Assembly (NCBI RefSeq): GCF_026625145.1
Contig: NZ_CP113088.1
Coordinates: 3,513,501-3,577,500 of the forward strand
Source: Lacinutrix neustonica
GTDB lineage: Bacteria; Bacteroidota; Bacteroidia; Flavobacteriales; Flavobacteriaceae
Reading direction: 5' to 3'
Length of the DNA stretch: 64,000 nt
Part shown: one piece after another, positions 31,103 through 41,799 of the stretch
How positions within the stretch are numbered: position 1 is the stretch's first letter
Layout: each line of letters begins with the position of its first letter
Notes under the pieces: model-generated
What the model was told of the DNA's origin: nothing
The model's database searches: none
What the model saw: only the letters and a program-made list of their open reading frames with translations
Program-made: the position numbers and the translations under genes

Positions 31103-32496
31103 AAAAGTATTTGTTTTTTTTCCGAGATGGCGTGGGTTTAAGAAACTTTGCCTTTACCAATTTTAAAACCATTGGCGAGCAAATGGGCTTCGATATTACC
31201 TATTGGAATAATACGGTATTTTCTTTAAAAGAGGAGCTGGGTTTTCAGGAGGTTACTATTGAAGACCATAGTAGTCATAAGCTATTATCCATCTACTCCG
31301 AGCCCGAAAACGGGCGGAACTCAATGTGTCTCGTGATAAGTTTAATGATGCGGTGTATCCAACCTATAAGTTCCCGTTTAGTTTTAAGGGGTTGAAAAAT
31401 GTGTTTAAAAGTCTGTATACCAAAATCCTTATTGGTTTGTATTCCTCAGAAGAAGGTGTGGTTAAACTCCGCAATAAAATAAATGCATTAGAGCGGTCTA
31501 CTTCAAAATATGAGTATTGTAAAGCACAATTAGAACAGCATAAACCAGATTTAATATTCTGTACAACTCAGCGTTCAACACAATCTATTAGTGCCTTATT
31601 AGCGGCTAAAGATTTAGGAATCCCAACCGTTGCCTTTGTGTATTCTTGGGATAATGTGCCAAAAGCCATGCAAGTCGTCGAAACCGATTACTATTTTGTA
31701 TGGAGTGATTTAATGAAAGGAGAAGTCTTGAAATACTATCCTTTTGTAAAAGAAGAACAGGTCTATGTTACTGGAACACCCCAGTTTGAACCGCATTTTG
31801 ATCACAGTTTAAAACAATCGCGAGAAGCCTTTTTTAAAGCATATAATCCGGATGAGAATAAGAAATATATTTGTTTTTCTCGGAGATGATGAAACCACCT
31901 CTCCTTTAGATCAATACTATTTAGAAGATTTGGCACAGGCTGTGAGAAGCCTAAATAATGAAGGCGAAAATCTAGGCATTATTTATAGAAAGTGTCCTGT
32001 AGATTTTACCACGCGTTATGATGCCATTATTAAAGCAAACCAAGATGTTATTGCAGTGATGGATCCCATCCGGAAGCCCGTTGGAGACCAATGGAATCAA
32101 GTTTTACCAGCAAAAGAAGATTTTAAATTGTTGTATAATATTTGTGAGCACAGTGAATTTGTGACCAACGTTTGTTCCTCTACCGTGTTCGATTTCGTTA
32201 CACATAACAAACCGTGCATTTACTATAATTACGAGCAACCGCAATTAAAAAAGGGGATTCGTGATATCGGTCAAAATTACAACTATGTGCATTTTAGATC
32301 GATGCCTAGTAACCATGCGGCCGTTTTTTGTACCGATAAAAAAGATTTGAAAACCATCGTAAAAAATATATTAGTTGGAAAAACGTCTAACGTTACCGAA
32401 GGCTTAAAATGGTTTGAGATTGTAGTAGGAAAACAACCAACAAAAGCTTCTAAGCATATTTGGGAGTCGATACAGTCAATTTTAAACTCGAATTAA
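31095..32496 (+). CDS. CDP-glycerol:poly(glycerophosphate)-like / UDP-glycosyltransferase (three breaks)
   Basis: About 466 residues after repair, GT-B-like. The start is KKVFVFFPDGVGLRNFAF; the middle part TQSISALLAAKDLGIPTV and SWDNVPKAMQVVETDYY is typical of capsule proteins with a glycerophosphotransferase-like fold, and the end has the block SEFVTNVCSSTVFDFV. Breaks at 31122-31126 (CCGAG), 31304-31306 (CCG) and 31879-31883 (CTCGG) restore with CCGG. It overlaps the pyruvyltransferase and abuts the FkbM gene. Whether it transfers a sugar or a polyol phosphate is not visible. Confidence 0.68.
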
Positions 32497-33171
32497 ATGA
32501 AAGCGAAAACCATCGATTACTATAAAACCTTAAATGATGATTTTCTTGAAGAAGAATCTCACGTGTTTCGATTTGGAAGCATAGGGGATGGGGGGTATTA
32601 TTTAAGACCATCAACAATGCATAAATCAGAAGTTTTATTTAGTGGAGGCATTTCTTCAAATTTAGAATTTGAATACGATGCCTTTCGTTTTAATCCGGAA
32701 ATGAAAATTTTAATGATCGACCCTACTATTTCACGGTTCAAAACTGTTAATTAAGGGACTGGCAAGGATGTTCTTTAAAAAACGAGATAAACTGAGATAT
32801 CTCTATAATGCCTTGTTGTTTAATTATTTAATTAGGACTAAACGTTGTAAGCATTTACCTTTATGGTTAACTAAAGAACAGTCTATTTTAGATTTATTAA
32901 AAACAAACTTTAAAACTCAAAAAAACATCCTTTTAAAGTTAGACATTGAAGGCAGTGAGTATGCATTTTTAGATGAAATTGTTAGAAATAAAAAGGCGTT
33001 TAGAGCCATGGTTTTCGAATTTCATGATTTAGATAAAAAGCATGAGTTGGTGCATCGGTTTATAGATCAGTGTCATCCGAATTCAAATTGATTCATTCTA
33101 ATATAAATCCTGCCGGTGGATTTGTAAATGGGCTTCCTAAATGTATCGAGATCAGCTTGGAATTGAAGTGA
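32497..33171 (+). CDS. FkbM-type methyltransferase (two breaks)
   Basis: About 224 residues. FGSIGDGGYYLRP and EVLFSGGISSNLEFEYD are a divergent SAM-binding start, and ILLKLDIEGSEYAFLDE with AMVFEFHDLDKK is the characteristic FkbM block. The frame is broken at about 32740 by one extra A in a short A run (not a CCGG event) and at 33077-33079 (CCG for CCGG); restoring the second extends the protein through NINPAGGFVNGLPKC to a TGA at 33171. Probable O-methyltransferase of the polymer. Confidence 0.78.
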
Positions 33172-33207
33172 ATCTTTATTTAATTTTCTAAAAGATAATT
33201 ACCCTAA

Positions 33208-34642
33208 ATGCTTTTTAACTCAATAGATTTTGCAATATTCTTACCGCTAGTGTTTGTATTGCATTGGTTCTTTTCGAAAGCAAGTGGTAATTATCAAAAT
33301 ATTTTACTAGTATTAGCTAGTTATGTCTTCTACGGTTGGTGGGATTGGCGTTTTTTAATACTAATAGTGCTTAGCACTTTGGTCGACTATAGTATTGGCC
33401 TAGTGCTACACAAAGAAAGCGCTTAAAGAAAAGACGGTTTTTGCTTTTTGTTAGTGTCTTGGTTAATTTGGGGCTTCTCGGATTTTTTAAATACTACAAC
33501 TTTTTTACTGAGAATTTTATAACGGCTTTTTCATTTTTTGGAAACGACATCACATGGCAATCGCTAGATATCATTTTGCCGGTAGGAATAAGTTTTTATA
33601 CCTTTCAAACTTTAAGCTATACCATAGATGTCTATAAAAACAAACTGGCGCCTACAAAAGATTTTGTGGCCTTTTCTGTGTTTGTAAGCTTTTTTCCTCA
33701 ATTGGTAGCGGGACCTATTGAAAGAGCTACACAGTTGTTACCTCAATTTTATAGTAAAAGAAGTTTTGATTATAAACAAGCAAAAGAGGGCCTGTATCTC
33801 ATTATTTGGGGCCTCTTTAAAAAGGTGGTTGTTGCAGATTCGTGTGCGATCTATGTCAATGAAATCTTTTCGAAGTCTGATAGTATGAACTCATTAAGTC
33901 TTTTATTGGGCGCTGTCTATTTTGCATTTCAAATTTATGGCGATTTCAGTGGGTATTCAGATATCGCTGTAGGAACTTCTAAATTATTTGGTATTGATTT
34001 AATGAAAAATTTCAAATACCCCTATTTTTCAAGAGATATTGCTGAATTTTGGAGACGTTGGCACATCTCGTTGTCGACATGGTTTAGAGATTATTTGTAC
34101 ATTCCCTTAGGAGGCAGTAAAGGATCTCAATGGCTTAATGTTAGAAATGTCTTTGTTATTTTTTTGGTTAGTGGGTTGTGGCATGGCGCAAATTGGACTT
34201 TTTTGGTTTGGGGTGCTCTAAACGCGCTTTACTTTTTACCACTATTATTAAATAATAAAAATAGACGCTATCTAAATGCGGTGGCAGACGCAAGTTCAAT
34301 ACCAAATTTTAGAGAGTTTATAGCCATGCTGTCCACCTTTTTCCTCACGACTTTAGGTTGGGTGTTCTTTAGAGCAGATACCCTTGCTGAAGCAGGGTTT
34401 TACATAAAGAGACTATTTTCATTTAATTTTAATGGAGGCTTCCAATATTTGTCTATTGAACGTTATGCTCCGAATTAATACTTTTAATTCTTAGTTTTAT
34501 ATGTATTGAGTGGTATATTAGACAAAGAGAGCATCCATTTTATGGCAATCATCTCTATTTTAAATTGGGAATTATAATTATGGGTATTGTATTACTTGGT
34601 AATTTTTCAAATGTTAACGACTTTATTTACTTTCAGTTTTAA
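33208..34642 (+). CDS. MBOAT O-acyltransferase, AlgI-like (two breaks)
   Basis: Membrane-bound O-acyltransferase that moves acyl groups across the membrane for polysaccharide O-acetylation. About 478 residues with ten or more helices. LFNSIDFAIFLPLVFVLHW is the AlgI-like start, VAGPIERATQLLPQF and YPYFSRDIAEFWRRWHIS are conserved, and VSGLWHGANWTFLVWG holds the catalytic His. The frame breaks at about 33424 (AGCGCT context, not CCGG) and at 34470-34472 (CCG for CCGG), the latter adding a last 55 residues with two helices. The SGNH-like partner gene follows 9 bases later. Confidence 0.88.
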
Positions 34643-34651
34643 AAATAAATT

Positions 34652-35530
34652 TTGAAGAACTTTATATTACATAGCATTTCAATATTAATTTTATTTATAC
34701 TAATATTATATGTAAGCGACTTTGCCTACACCTTTATATATCAAAACAGTAAACCTAGAAATAAACTTCAATATATTTTAAAGGTAGAAAATCAAGATTA
34801 TGATCTCGTATTCTTGGGTTCGTCTCGCGTTGCCAACCATATTGATACTAAAATATTTGATACGCTTTCTAGCAGAAAAACGATTAATTTAGGAGTTTTA
34901 GGTGCTAGTTTAAATGACAATCTTTTAGAATTAAAACTACTGGTGCACTCTAATAGAATTAAAAACCTCGTATTGCAATTAGATGATAGTTACCAACGCA
35001 CGAATTCTACAACGATGGTCACTGCCGGAGCAGTTCCATTTTTAAGAAATGACATTATAAAAGAACATATTAAAGACAATCTGGATAACTTTAATAAGTT
35101 ATATTATTTACCCTATTATCGCTATGCTGTAAATGCCCATAAAATTGGATTTAGAGAAAGTTTTTTTTCTTTGATAAATAGAAAACCGAAAATTGATCCT
35201 AAAATTGGATATTATCCTATGTACGGTAATAACCTTGAACAACCATTATCGTTACCAAAAGAATTAGTAGGTAAAAATCCGGTCTTTGATAAGATTGCAG
35301 ATTTATGTGAGGAACATAATATAAACCTGATCATGTTTGTGGCGCCCTATTGTAGTAGTATAAAAAACATAGAATATATTGATAAGTTAAAACAAAGATG
35401 TCCGGAGGTAATAGATTTCTCTAGAGGTTATGCAGATGATTTGTTTTACAATTGCGGTCATCTTAATCATAAAGGAGCACAAAAATTTACAAAAGACTTG
35501 TTTTTAAGAATAAATGCCATGCTTAAATAA
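34652..35530 (+). CDS. SGNH/DltD-like periplasmic partner of MBOAT acyltransferase
   Basis: About 292 residues from a TTG start, with an N-terminal transmembrane helix (about residues 5-25) and a soluble domain placed outside the membrane. DLVFLGSSRVANHIDTKIF contains the G-x-S-R block I of SGNH hydrolase-like proteins, and FYNCGHLNHKGAQKF near the C-terminus gives the block V His pair. Such proteins receive acyl groups from an MBOAT partner, as in AlgX/AlgJ with AlgI. The direct adjacency to the MBOAT gene is the main support. Intact. Confidence 0.75.
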   Translation: MKNFILHSISILILFILILYVSDFAYTFIYQNSKPRNKLQYILKVENQDYDLVFLGSSRVANHIDTKIFDTLSSRKTINLGVLGASLNDNLLELKLLVHSNRIKNLVLQLDDSYQRTNSTTMVTAGAVPFLRNDIIKEHIKDNLDNFNKLYYLPYYRYAVNAHKIGFRESFFSLINRKPKIDPKIGYYPMYGNNLEQPLSLPKELVGKNPVFDKIADLCEEHNINLIMFVAPYCSSIKNIEYIDKLKQRCPEVIDFSRGYADDLFYNCGHLNHKGAQKFTKDLFLRINAMLK

Positions 35531-35542
35531 TTTAGAGATCTC

Positions 35543-36700
35543 ATGAACATTGGACTAATCACTCCCGAATACCCACACCCTAAAGTTAATTATGCAGCAG
35601 GGATTGCTACAAGTATTAAAAATTTGGCGATTACTTTGGTACAGAAGGGCGTGCAGGTAACGGTGTTTGTATATCATCAAGATTTCAATGATATTTTTGA
35701 TGATGAAGGGGTGACCATTCATTTAATTCAAAAGAAAAACTATAAGATATGGACCTGGTATTATTATCGTAAACACCTCCGTAATTATATCAATACCATC
35801 GTAAAACAGGAAGCGATTGATTTGTTGGAAGCACCGGATTGGACGGGTATTACGGCATTTATGCGCTTTAAAGTGCCTGTCGTCATCAGGTTTCATGGAA
35901 GCGATGCTTACTTTTGTAAATTGGAGCATAGAAAACAAAAATTTAAAAATTTCGTGTTTGAAAAAATAGCTTTAAAAGGGGCTCAGGCTTACATCGCACC
36001 AACGACCTTTGCAGGCCAGGAAACTCAAAAAATTTTTGGTCTAAATAAAAGTAAGATTAAAACCATTTACTACGGATTGCAATTGGAGCGTTTTGTGAAT
36101 GAAACACCTCAAGATTTTGAAGTCAATACCATTCTATATATTGGGACGATTATAAGAAAAAAAGGGGTGTTAGAATTGGCTCAAATTTTTAATAAAGTAT
36201 TGGAGACCCATCCGGAAGCAAAATTACTTTTAATAGGAGGGGATGCTCCGGATGTTAAATCAGGGCATACTTCTACCTACAATCTAATGACTAAGGTGTT
36301 TTCTGAAGCAGCAAAAGCACGGGTTGATTATTTAGGTAAAATTGCGTATTCAGAGGTGAAATCGCAAATAGAAAAAGCCCATGTTTGCGTGTTTCCTTCC
36401 TTTGCTGAAACCTTAGGTATGGTAACCATAGAATCCATGGCACTACAAAAGCCTGTAGTGAATACAAGCATGGGCTGGGCTCAGGAATTAATTGATGATG
36501 GTGAAAATGGCTATTTAGTCCATCCTTCAGATATTCAAGGATATGCTAATAAAATCACCCTACTCTTAAATGATGTTGACTTGTGTCGCACCATTGGAAA
36601 AGCAGCTAGACGAAAAGTAGAGACGGTTTTTGATATCGAAAAGCAAGCCGATATAAATATCGCTTATTATAAGGAGTTAACTTCAAAAGTAATCCATTGA
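35543..36700 (+). CDS. Glycosyltransferase family 4
   Basis: Intact 385-residue GT-B enzyme. IGLITPEYPHPKVNYAAG and VVIRFHGSDAYFCKLEHR belong to the acceptor domain; YIGTIIRKKGVLELAQIF opens the donor domain and ETLGMVTIESMALQKPVV carries the E-x7-E. The stop overlaps the TTG start of the next gene (ATTGA at 36696). Specific sugar unknown. Confidence 0.85.
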   Translation: MNIGLITPEYPHPKVNYAAGIATSIKNLAITLVQKGVQVTVFVYHQDFNDIFDDEGVTIHLIQKKNYKIWTWYYYRKHLRNYINTIVKQEAIDLLEAPDWTGITAFMRFKVPVVIRFHGSDAYFCKLEHRKQKFKNFVFEKIALKGAQAYIAPTTFAGQETQKIFGLNKSKIKTIYYGLQLERFVNETPQDFEVNTILYIGTIIRKKGVLELAQIFNKVLETHPEAKLLLIGGDAPDVKSGHTSTYNLMTKVFSEAAKARVDYLGKIAYSEVKSQIEKAHVCVFPSFAETLGMVTIESMALQKPVVNTSMGWAQELIDDGENGYLVHPSDIQGYANKITLLLNDVDLCRTIGKAARRKVETVFDIEKQADINIAYYKELTSKVIH

Positions 36701-37656
36701 GTGTATCACAAAACATAAAAAGAACACTAAGTAAACGCATTAAACATTTAAAATTGTTGGTGTTTCATAGTAAACAACTCAGCTTTAAAAGTAGTCCTAA
36801 AAAGCGTATCATTATTTGCTTCAACGGGCTTTTGCCTCATGGCGGTATGGTAGATCGTTTAAAAGGAATCATATCCTTTTATGATATTGCCAAAATATTA
36901 GATTATGATTTTTTTATTCAGTTTGATACGCCTTTTAAATTGGCAATGTTTTTAGAACCAAATGAAGTGCCCTGGCAAATGAATAGAGAGGCTATTAAGT
37001 ACCATCCATTAAAAACAAAAGTGGTGTATCTGGTGAATGACTTTTCATGTAATCCGTTACAACTAATTCAAAGCTCTAAAGCAGAGACTTATATAGTTTA
37101 TGCGAACATTGATTATTCTAGTGCCATGTATCCGGAATGGACCACGCAAGAGAAGGAAGCGCATTGGAGAAGAAACTTTAACGCCTTATTTAAAAAATCA
37201 GCTTTTTTAAACCATCAGTTAAAAGGCATAGAGGATGAGAAATATATAGCTCTGCATACCCGATTTACGTCTTTAATGGGAGATTTTAAAGATACAACAA
37301 CGCTAATTTTAGACACAGAAGAACGTGAGACCCTCATGGATGCGCTAAGACAAAAAATAACAGGTATTTTAGAAGCCACACCATTTAAATGTTATGTTTT
37401 TTCAGATAGCATTCGTTTTTTAGAGTACATTAAAGACAAAGAACCAGTCTGTGTACTGGAAGGACACCCGTTTCATATGGATGATTTTGCTGGAAATACG
37501 GCTATTGCTGCCCATTTAAAAACACTTTTAGATTTTTTTATGATCGTAGAAAGTGAAGCGGTTTATTTCTTGAAATGTGGCAACATGTATCACAGCAGTT
37601 TTTCAAAATATGCCGCAATTATTGGAAATAAACCATTTAAAACCATAACCAATTAG
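36697..37656 (+). CDS. Unknown protein, possibly a fucosyltransferase-like (GT11/GT23/GT68 type) enzyme
   Basis: I do not recognise a family with certainty. The 319-residue frame from a TTG start (overlapping the prior stop) is intact and soluble. IIICFNGLLPHGGMVDRLKG resembles the first strand and loop of GDP-fucose-dependent transferases, ALHTRFTSLMGDF recalls their H-x-R-x-GD motif and the end (FFMIVESEAVYFLKCGN, then YHSSFSKYAAIIGNKPF) resembles the part that senses the nucleotide sugar. Since gmd and fcl lie in the same locus, a fucosyltransferase is needed and this is one candidate. Low certainty. Confidence 0.45.
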   Translation: MSVSQNIKRTLSKRIKHLKLLVFHSKQLSFKSSPKKRIIICFNGLLPHGGMVDRLKGIISFYDIAKILDYDFFIQFDTPFKLAMFLEPNEVPWQMNREAIKYHPLKTKVVYLVNDFSCNPLQLIQSSKAETYIVYANIDYSSAMYPEWTTQEKEAHWRRNFNALFKKSAFLNHQLKGIEDEKYIALHTRFTSLMGDFKDTTTLILDTEERETLMDALRQKITGILEATPFKCYVFSDSIRFLEYIKDKEPVCVLEGHPFHMDDFAGNTAIAAHLKTLLDFFMIVESEAVYFLKCGNMYHSSFSKYAAIIGNKPFKTITN

Positions 37657-37658
37657 TG

Positions 37659-39203
37659 ATGTTCATTGTTTTACATAAGGAAGGTGTTGTGACTTCGATT
37701 TTAGATGAAGCTTTTCAAGCGACCTCAAATTTTGAGACCGGAGAATCGGTACCCATAACATTAAAAACGATAGCCAATAAAAATAGAAAAACGTTGTTGG
37801 TCCGGTGTCATGAACGGTTAAAGGAGCACTTAAATATTGAAGCGTTTGAGACTATTTTTCACCACGACCGTATTTTTGCAGCTTACAATCCCACAGTAAC
37901 AGACTATTTACCCAAACAAATAGGGTATGTTGAACGCTCATTTTTTTTGAAGGTGAATAAAAAGGTAAGCTATCCCACATGGTTAATGAGTAATCACATA
38001 GGGGGTATAAGTACCGAAGTATTTCTCCATTTAGGACAACATTTAAATGTCAATGAATCCTTTGACTACTTTTTACTCTCACTCGCGAAACGGGGTATGG
38101 GGGAAGGCCTGTTTTGTTATTCAGAACCTGCGTTACTCAATGCAAAACCCATTCCAGTACTGCCATCACCGCAAGCCTCTAAACGGGAGCTTTTTAAATT
38201 TGTGAGACAACATTATAAATGGGTATGGGTGCTTTTTTTAGCGTGGAGCTATAGCATATTTGAGCGTCAACTTTCTGTGTACAGTGTTGTGAGAAGTCTT
38301 TTTTATAAGCGATTAAAAACCAATTTTGAATTAGAAGCGATACCAATGACATCTACTAAAAAGCAAGTAGAAGAGCGGTCCATTGATGTTGTTATACCAA
38401 CCATTGGTAGAAAAACATATTTATATAACGTGCTGCAGGATTTGGCAAAACAAACCCATCTTCCAAAAAATGTTATAATTGTTGAGCAAAACCCAAATCT
38501 CCAAGCCGTTTCAGAACTGGATTATATACACACAGTGGATTGGCCTTTTACCATTAAGCATACCTTTACACATCAACCTGGAGTGTGTAACGCTAGAAAT
38601 ATAGCACTATCCCAAATAGAAAGCGAGTGGACCTTCTCGGCCGATGATGACATTAGATTTGAAAATGATTTTTTTGATCAATCTTTTAAAGAAATTAAAA
38701 CAGGGGGTTTAGCCGTTTTAAACTACCTGTGTTTGCAGCCAGGACAAGAACAAACTTATTTCAAATCACATCAAACAACCATCTTTAGTTCAGGGTCTAG
38801 TATGGTGAAATCTGAAGCCTTAAAAGACTTGACATTTAACACGGCTTATGAGTTTGGCTTTGGTGAAGACTCCGATTTTGGAATGCAATTAAGACAACGT
38901 GGTTATGATGTTGTGTTTATTCCGCATTTAAAAATTACGCATCTTAAAGCCCCTATAGGTGGGTATAGAACAAAAATAGAACAACGGTGGGAAAATGATG
39001 AGATACAACCAAAACCGTCGCCAACAATACAATTACTTTATCGCACCTATTTTACCAAACAGCAACTTTTAGGCTATAAATTATTACTATTTTTAAAGTT
39101 GTTAAAAGCTAACGGATTTAAAAACCCCGTGGCTTTTAAGAGACGATTTAAAAACCAATGGCACCAAAGTGTCCTATGGAGCTTAAAGCTAAAACAACAA
39201 TAA
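37659..39203 (+). CDS. Two-domain protein with C-terminal glycosyltransferase family 2 domain
   Basis: About 514 residues, intact. The C-terminal half from about residue 245 is a GT2 domain: DVVIPTIGRKTYLYNVL, VIIVEQNPNLQAVSEL, VCNARNIALSQIESEW and FSADDDIRFENDFF with the acidic metal site. The first 220 residues are not recognised; they may hold a second substrate-binding domain. ATG at 37659 is chosen over the GTG at 37656. It abuts the exostosin-like gene by one base. Confidence 0.78.
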   Translation: MFIVLHKEGVVTSILDEAFQATSNFETGESVPITLKTIANKNRKTLLVRCHERLKEHLNIEAFETIFHHDRIFAAYNPTVTDYLPKQIGYVERSFFLKVNKKVSYPTWLMSNHIGGISTEVFLHLGQHLNVNESFDYFLLSLAKRGMGEGLFCYSEPALLNAKPIPVLPSPQASKRELFKFVRQHYKWVWVLFLAWSYSIFERQLSVYSVVRSLFYKRLKTNFELEAIPMTSTKKQVEERSIDVVIPTIGRKTYLYNVLQDLAKQTHLPKNVIIVEQNPNLQAVSELDYIHTVDWPFTIKHTFTHQPGVCNARNIALSQIESEWTFSADDDIRFENDFFDQSFKEIKTGGLAVLNYLCLQPGQEQTYFKSHQTTIFSSGSSMVKSEALKDLTFNTAYEFGFGEDSDFGMQLRQRGYDVVFIPHLKITHLKAPIGGYRTKIEQRWENDEIQPKPSPTIQLLYRTYFTKQQLLGYKLLLFLKLLKANGFKNPVAFKRRFKNQWHQSVLWSLKLKQQ

Positions 39204-39204
39204 C

Positions 39205-40246
39205 ATGCTTAAACTGTATACCAATACTGAGTTTTTATGCGAAACACATCGTAGGACAGTGTTTCCGTTGTTGTTTGACCTGCATTTTAAACCCGACCCA
39301 AGACTATTACAGGATTATCAATTGGTAAATAGTATTACAGCCTGTGATATTATTGTATTTCCTATTGATTACACTCGTTTTATAAAACATAAAAAGGCGT
39401 TCGACGCCCTTTTAATGGCTTCAAAAGCACATCATAAACCCTTATGGATCTATACGGCAGGCGATTTTGGCTTTACCAATTATATTAAAAACAGTTATAC
39501 CTTTAGACTAGGCGGATTTGAAAGCAAATTAAGTCAATCAAATGTGATCCTGCCTTCTTTTATAAATGATCCTTATGAAACGCAAATTCCGAGACGGTTT
39601 TTCGACTTTAAAAAAAACAGCGAAGCCTACGATTGGTTTTGTTGGTCATGCAGCGTCAGGGCCTTCAAAATATATAAAAGAGATTTTAGGGCATTTAAAA
39701 ACGAGTATAAAACGGAAATTGAATAACGTATATATCGATGGACAAACCTTTTATCCTTCAAGTATAAAAAGGGCTGGATACTTATCGATGCTATCAAAAG
39801 ATAACCGACTGGACACCCATTTTATTTTGCGGGATAAGTACAGAGCAGGAACAACTTCCACTTCGGGAAAACAAAAATCAATGGATGAATTTTATGAAAA
39901 TATATTTAATAACGCGTATACCTTTTGCAGTCGTGGTGTTGGTAATTTTTCAGTGCGTTTTTATGAAACCCTTGCCATGGGACGTATTCCTGTTTTATTA
40001 AATACAGATTGTAAATTACCGTTGGATTCTGAAATCGATTGGAAAAACCATTGTGTCATTATTAAGGAGGCCGAGGTTAAAACCATGCCTGAAAAAATAG
40101 TAGCCTTTCATGAGCGCTTGTCAAATGAAGCTTTTGAGAATCTGCAACTTAATAATCGCAAATTATGGGAAACAAAGTTGATGCGGCATGCCTATTTTAT
40201 TGCAATTCATGAGGTGTTTATGACTAAATTAGGAGTTCATGAGTAA
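39205..40246 (+). CDS. Exostosin-like glycosyltransferase (GT47-type) (one break)
   Basis: About 346 residues. SRGVGNFSVRFYETLAMG, then RIPVLLNTDCKLPLDSE, is the recognisable exostosin-domain core shared with GT47 and related bacterial capsule transferases; TIGFVGHAASGPSKYIKE starts the donor part. The frame breaks at 39589-39593 (CCGAG for CCGG), where restoration gives TQIPDGFSTLKKTAKPT. It overlaps the next GT2 gene by 8 bases. Sugar specificity is unknown. Confidence 0.75.
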
Positions 40247-41236
40247 ATCCTTTACATTGATTGTGTGTACCTATATGCGACCAAATGCGTTGCTTAAATT
40301 GCTGGAATCGGTCCATAATCAAACGGTATATCCTAATGACATTTTGATTGTTGATGGCTCGACTAATGGAGACACTCAAAAGCTTTTGAATGACCATCCA
40401 TTTAAAAATTTAAAATATTTTAAAGTAGATGAGAAGAACCGAGGTTTAACAAAACAACGTAATTTTGGAATAAGTAAAGTAGATGGGGCCTCTGAAATCG
40501 TTTGTTTTTTGGATGATGACATTGTATTAACTCCAACTTATTTTGAGAATTTAATTGGAACCTACGAAACACATCCCATGGCATTAGCGGTTGGAGGTTA
40601 CATTACCAATGACGTCCAATGGGAGAAGACTGACGGATTACAAGATCCATCCAGGTTTTATTATGATGGTTGGATGCGTCCTGAACCTTCTCGATTTAAG
40701 CTAAGAAAAAAGCTCGGTCTGAACCCTAATGCACCACCAGGAATGATGCCTGATTTTTCACATGGCAGACCCGTGAGTTTTTTACCGCCATCCGGTAAGA
40801 TTTATAAAATAGAGCAATTGATGGGAGGGACTTCGTCTTACAGAAAAAAAATATTCGAGGAACTCCGTTTCTCAACCTATTTTCAAGGGTATGGTTTATA
40901 TGAAGATGCTGATTTCTCCTTAAGATTAGCAAAGCATGGAAGTGTTTATTTAAACACGAATGCGCAGTTAGCCCACTACCACGAGGCTTCGGAAGACCTA
41001 ATCAGTACCATTACGGAAAAATGGTACTACGCAATGGCTGGTATGTTTGGAAAGTGAAATATCCAAACCCTAATTATAAAGCGCGAATGAAATGGCATGC
41101 TACCGCTTATCTGTTAACCCTAATCCGGTTTGTAAATGGGTTGACTTCAAATAAAAAACGAGAAGCCCTTACCGAAAGTTTCGGGAGAGTCGTAGGATGG
41201 TTATCTTTAGTTTTTAATCCACCAAAATTAGATTAA
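40239..41236 (+). CDS. Glycosyltransferase family 2 (one break)
   Basis: About 332 residues with FTLIVCTYMRPNALLKLL, ILIVDGSTNGDTQKLL, NRGLTKQRNFGISKV and CFLDDDIVLTPTYFENL (acidic metal site), then MGGTSSYRKKIFEELRFS and GLYEDADFSLRLAKHG. The frame breaks at 41014-41016 (CGG for CCGG), where the repaired sequence reads TITGKMVLRNGWYVWKVK. A hydrophobic C-terminal segment follows, as in many lipid-linked glycan GT2s. Confidence 0.82.
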
Positions 41237-41247
41237 TATTGCATGCC

Positions 41248-41799
41248 ATGAACTTGTTCTCTCTTATCGCGTCAGATTATAAAAAATACAGCACTTACGG
41301 TGGTCATTTTTTTTCCATTTTCTTTTTTACTCAAGGGTTTTGGGCGGTGTTTCAATATAGAGTGGCGCACTGGTGTTATACATTGAAAGTTCCAGTTGTA
41401 AAACAGGTGCTTTTATTAGTCTGCTTGTTTTGGCAAAAATGCATTGAAATGTTAACAGGTATTTCTATACCTTATTCCGTCACTATAGGGCATTCCTTTT
41501 ATATCGGACATTTTGGAGGCATTATTATTAATTCTAATAGTGTCATTGGAAATAATTGTAATATATCTCAAGGCGTCACCATTGGTGTTAGTGGGCGTGA
41601 TGAGAAGCGAGGCGTTCCTATTATAGGAAATCATGTGTATATTGGTGCCAATGCGGTCATCGCTGGAAAAATAACTGTTGGTGATGCAGCGCTTGTTGGA
41701 GCAAATTCTTTAGTAATAGATTCTGTTGAGAGTGGTGTTACGGTGCTGGGTGTTCCGGCAAAAGTGATTAGTAATAACTCGTCTAAAGGCTATATCTAA
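41248..41799 (+). CDS. Serine acetyltransferase-like hexapeptide O-acetyltransferase
   Basis: About 183 residues starting at ATG 41248, the TTG at 41239 being less likely. The C-terminal beta helix has GHSFYIGHFGGIIINSNSV, NCNISQGVTIGVSGRDEK and GNHVYIGANAVIAGKIT, matching the CysE/CapG family, often encoded in capsule loci, where they O-acetylate polysaccharide. The N-terminal part carries a hydrophobic stretch (VVKQVLLLVCLFW), so it may bind the membrane. Intact; its stop overlaps the next start by one base. Confidence 0.8.
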   Translation: MNLFSLIASDYKKYSTYGGHFFSIFFFTQGFWAVFQYRVAHWCYTLKVPVVKQVLLLVCLFWQKCIEMLTGISIPYSVTIGHSFYIGHFGGIIINSNSVIGNNCNISQGVTIGVSGRDEKRGVPIIGNHVYIGANAVIAGKITVGDAALVGANSLVIDSVESGVTVLGVPAKVISNNSSKGYI

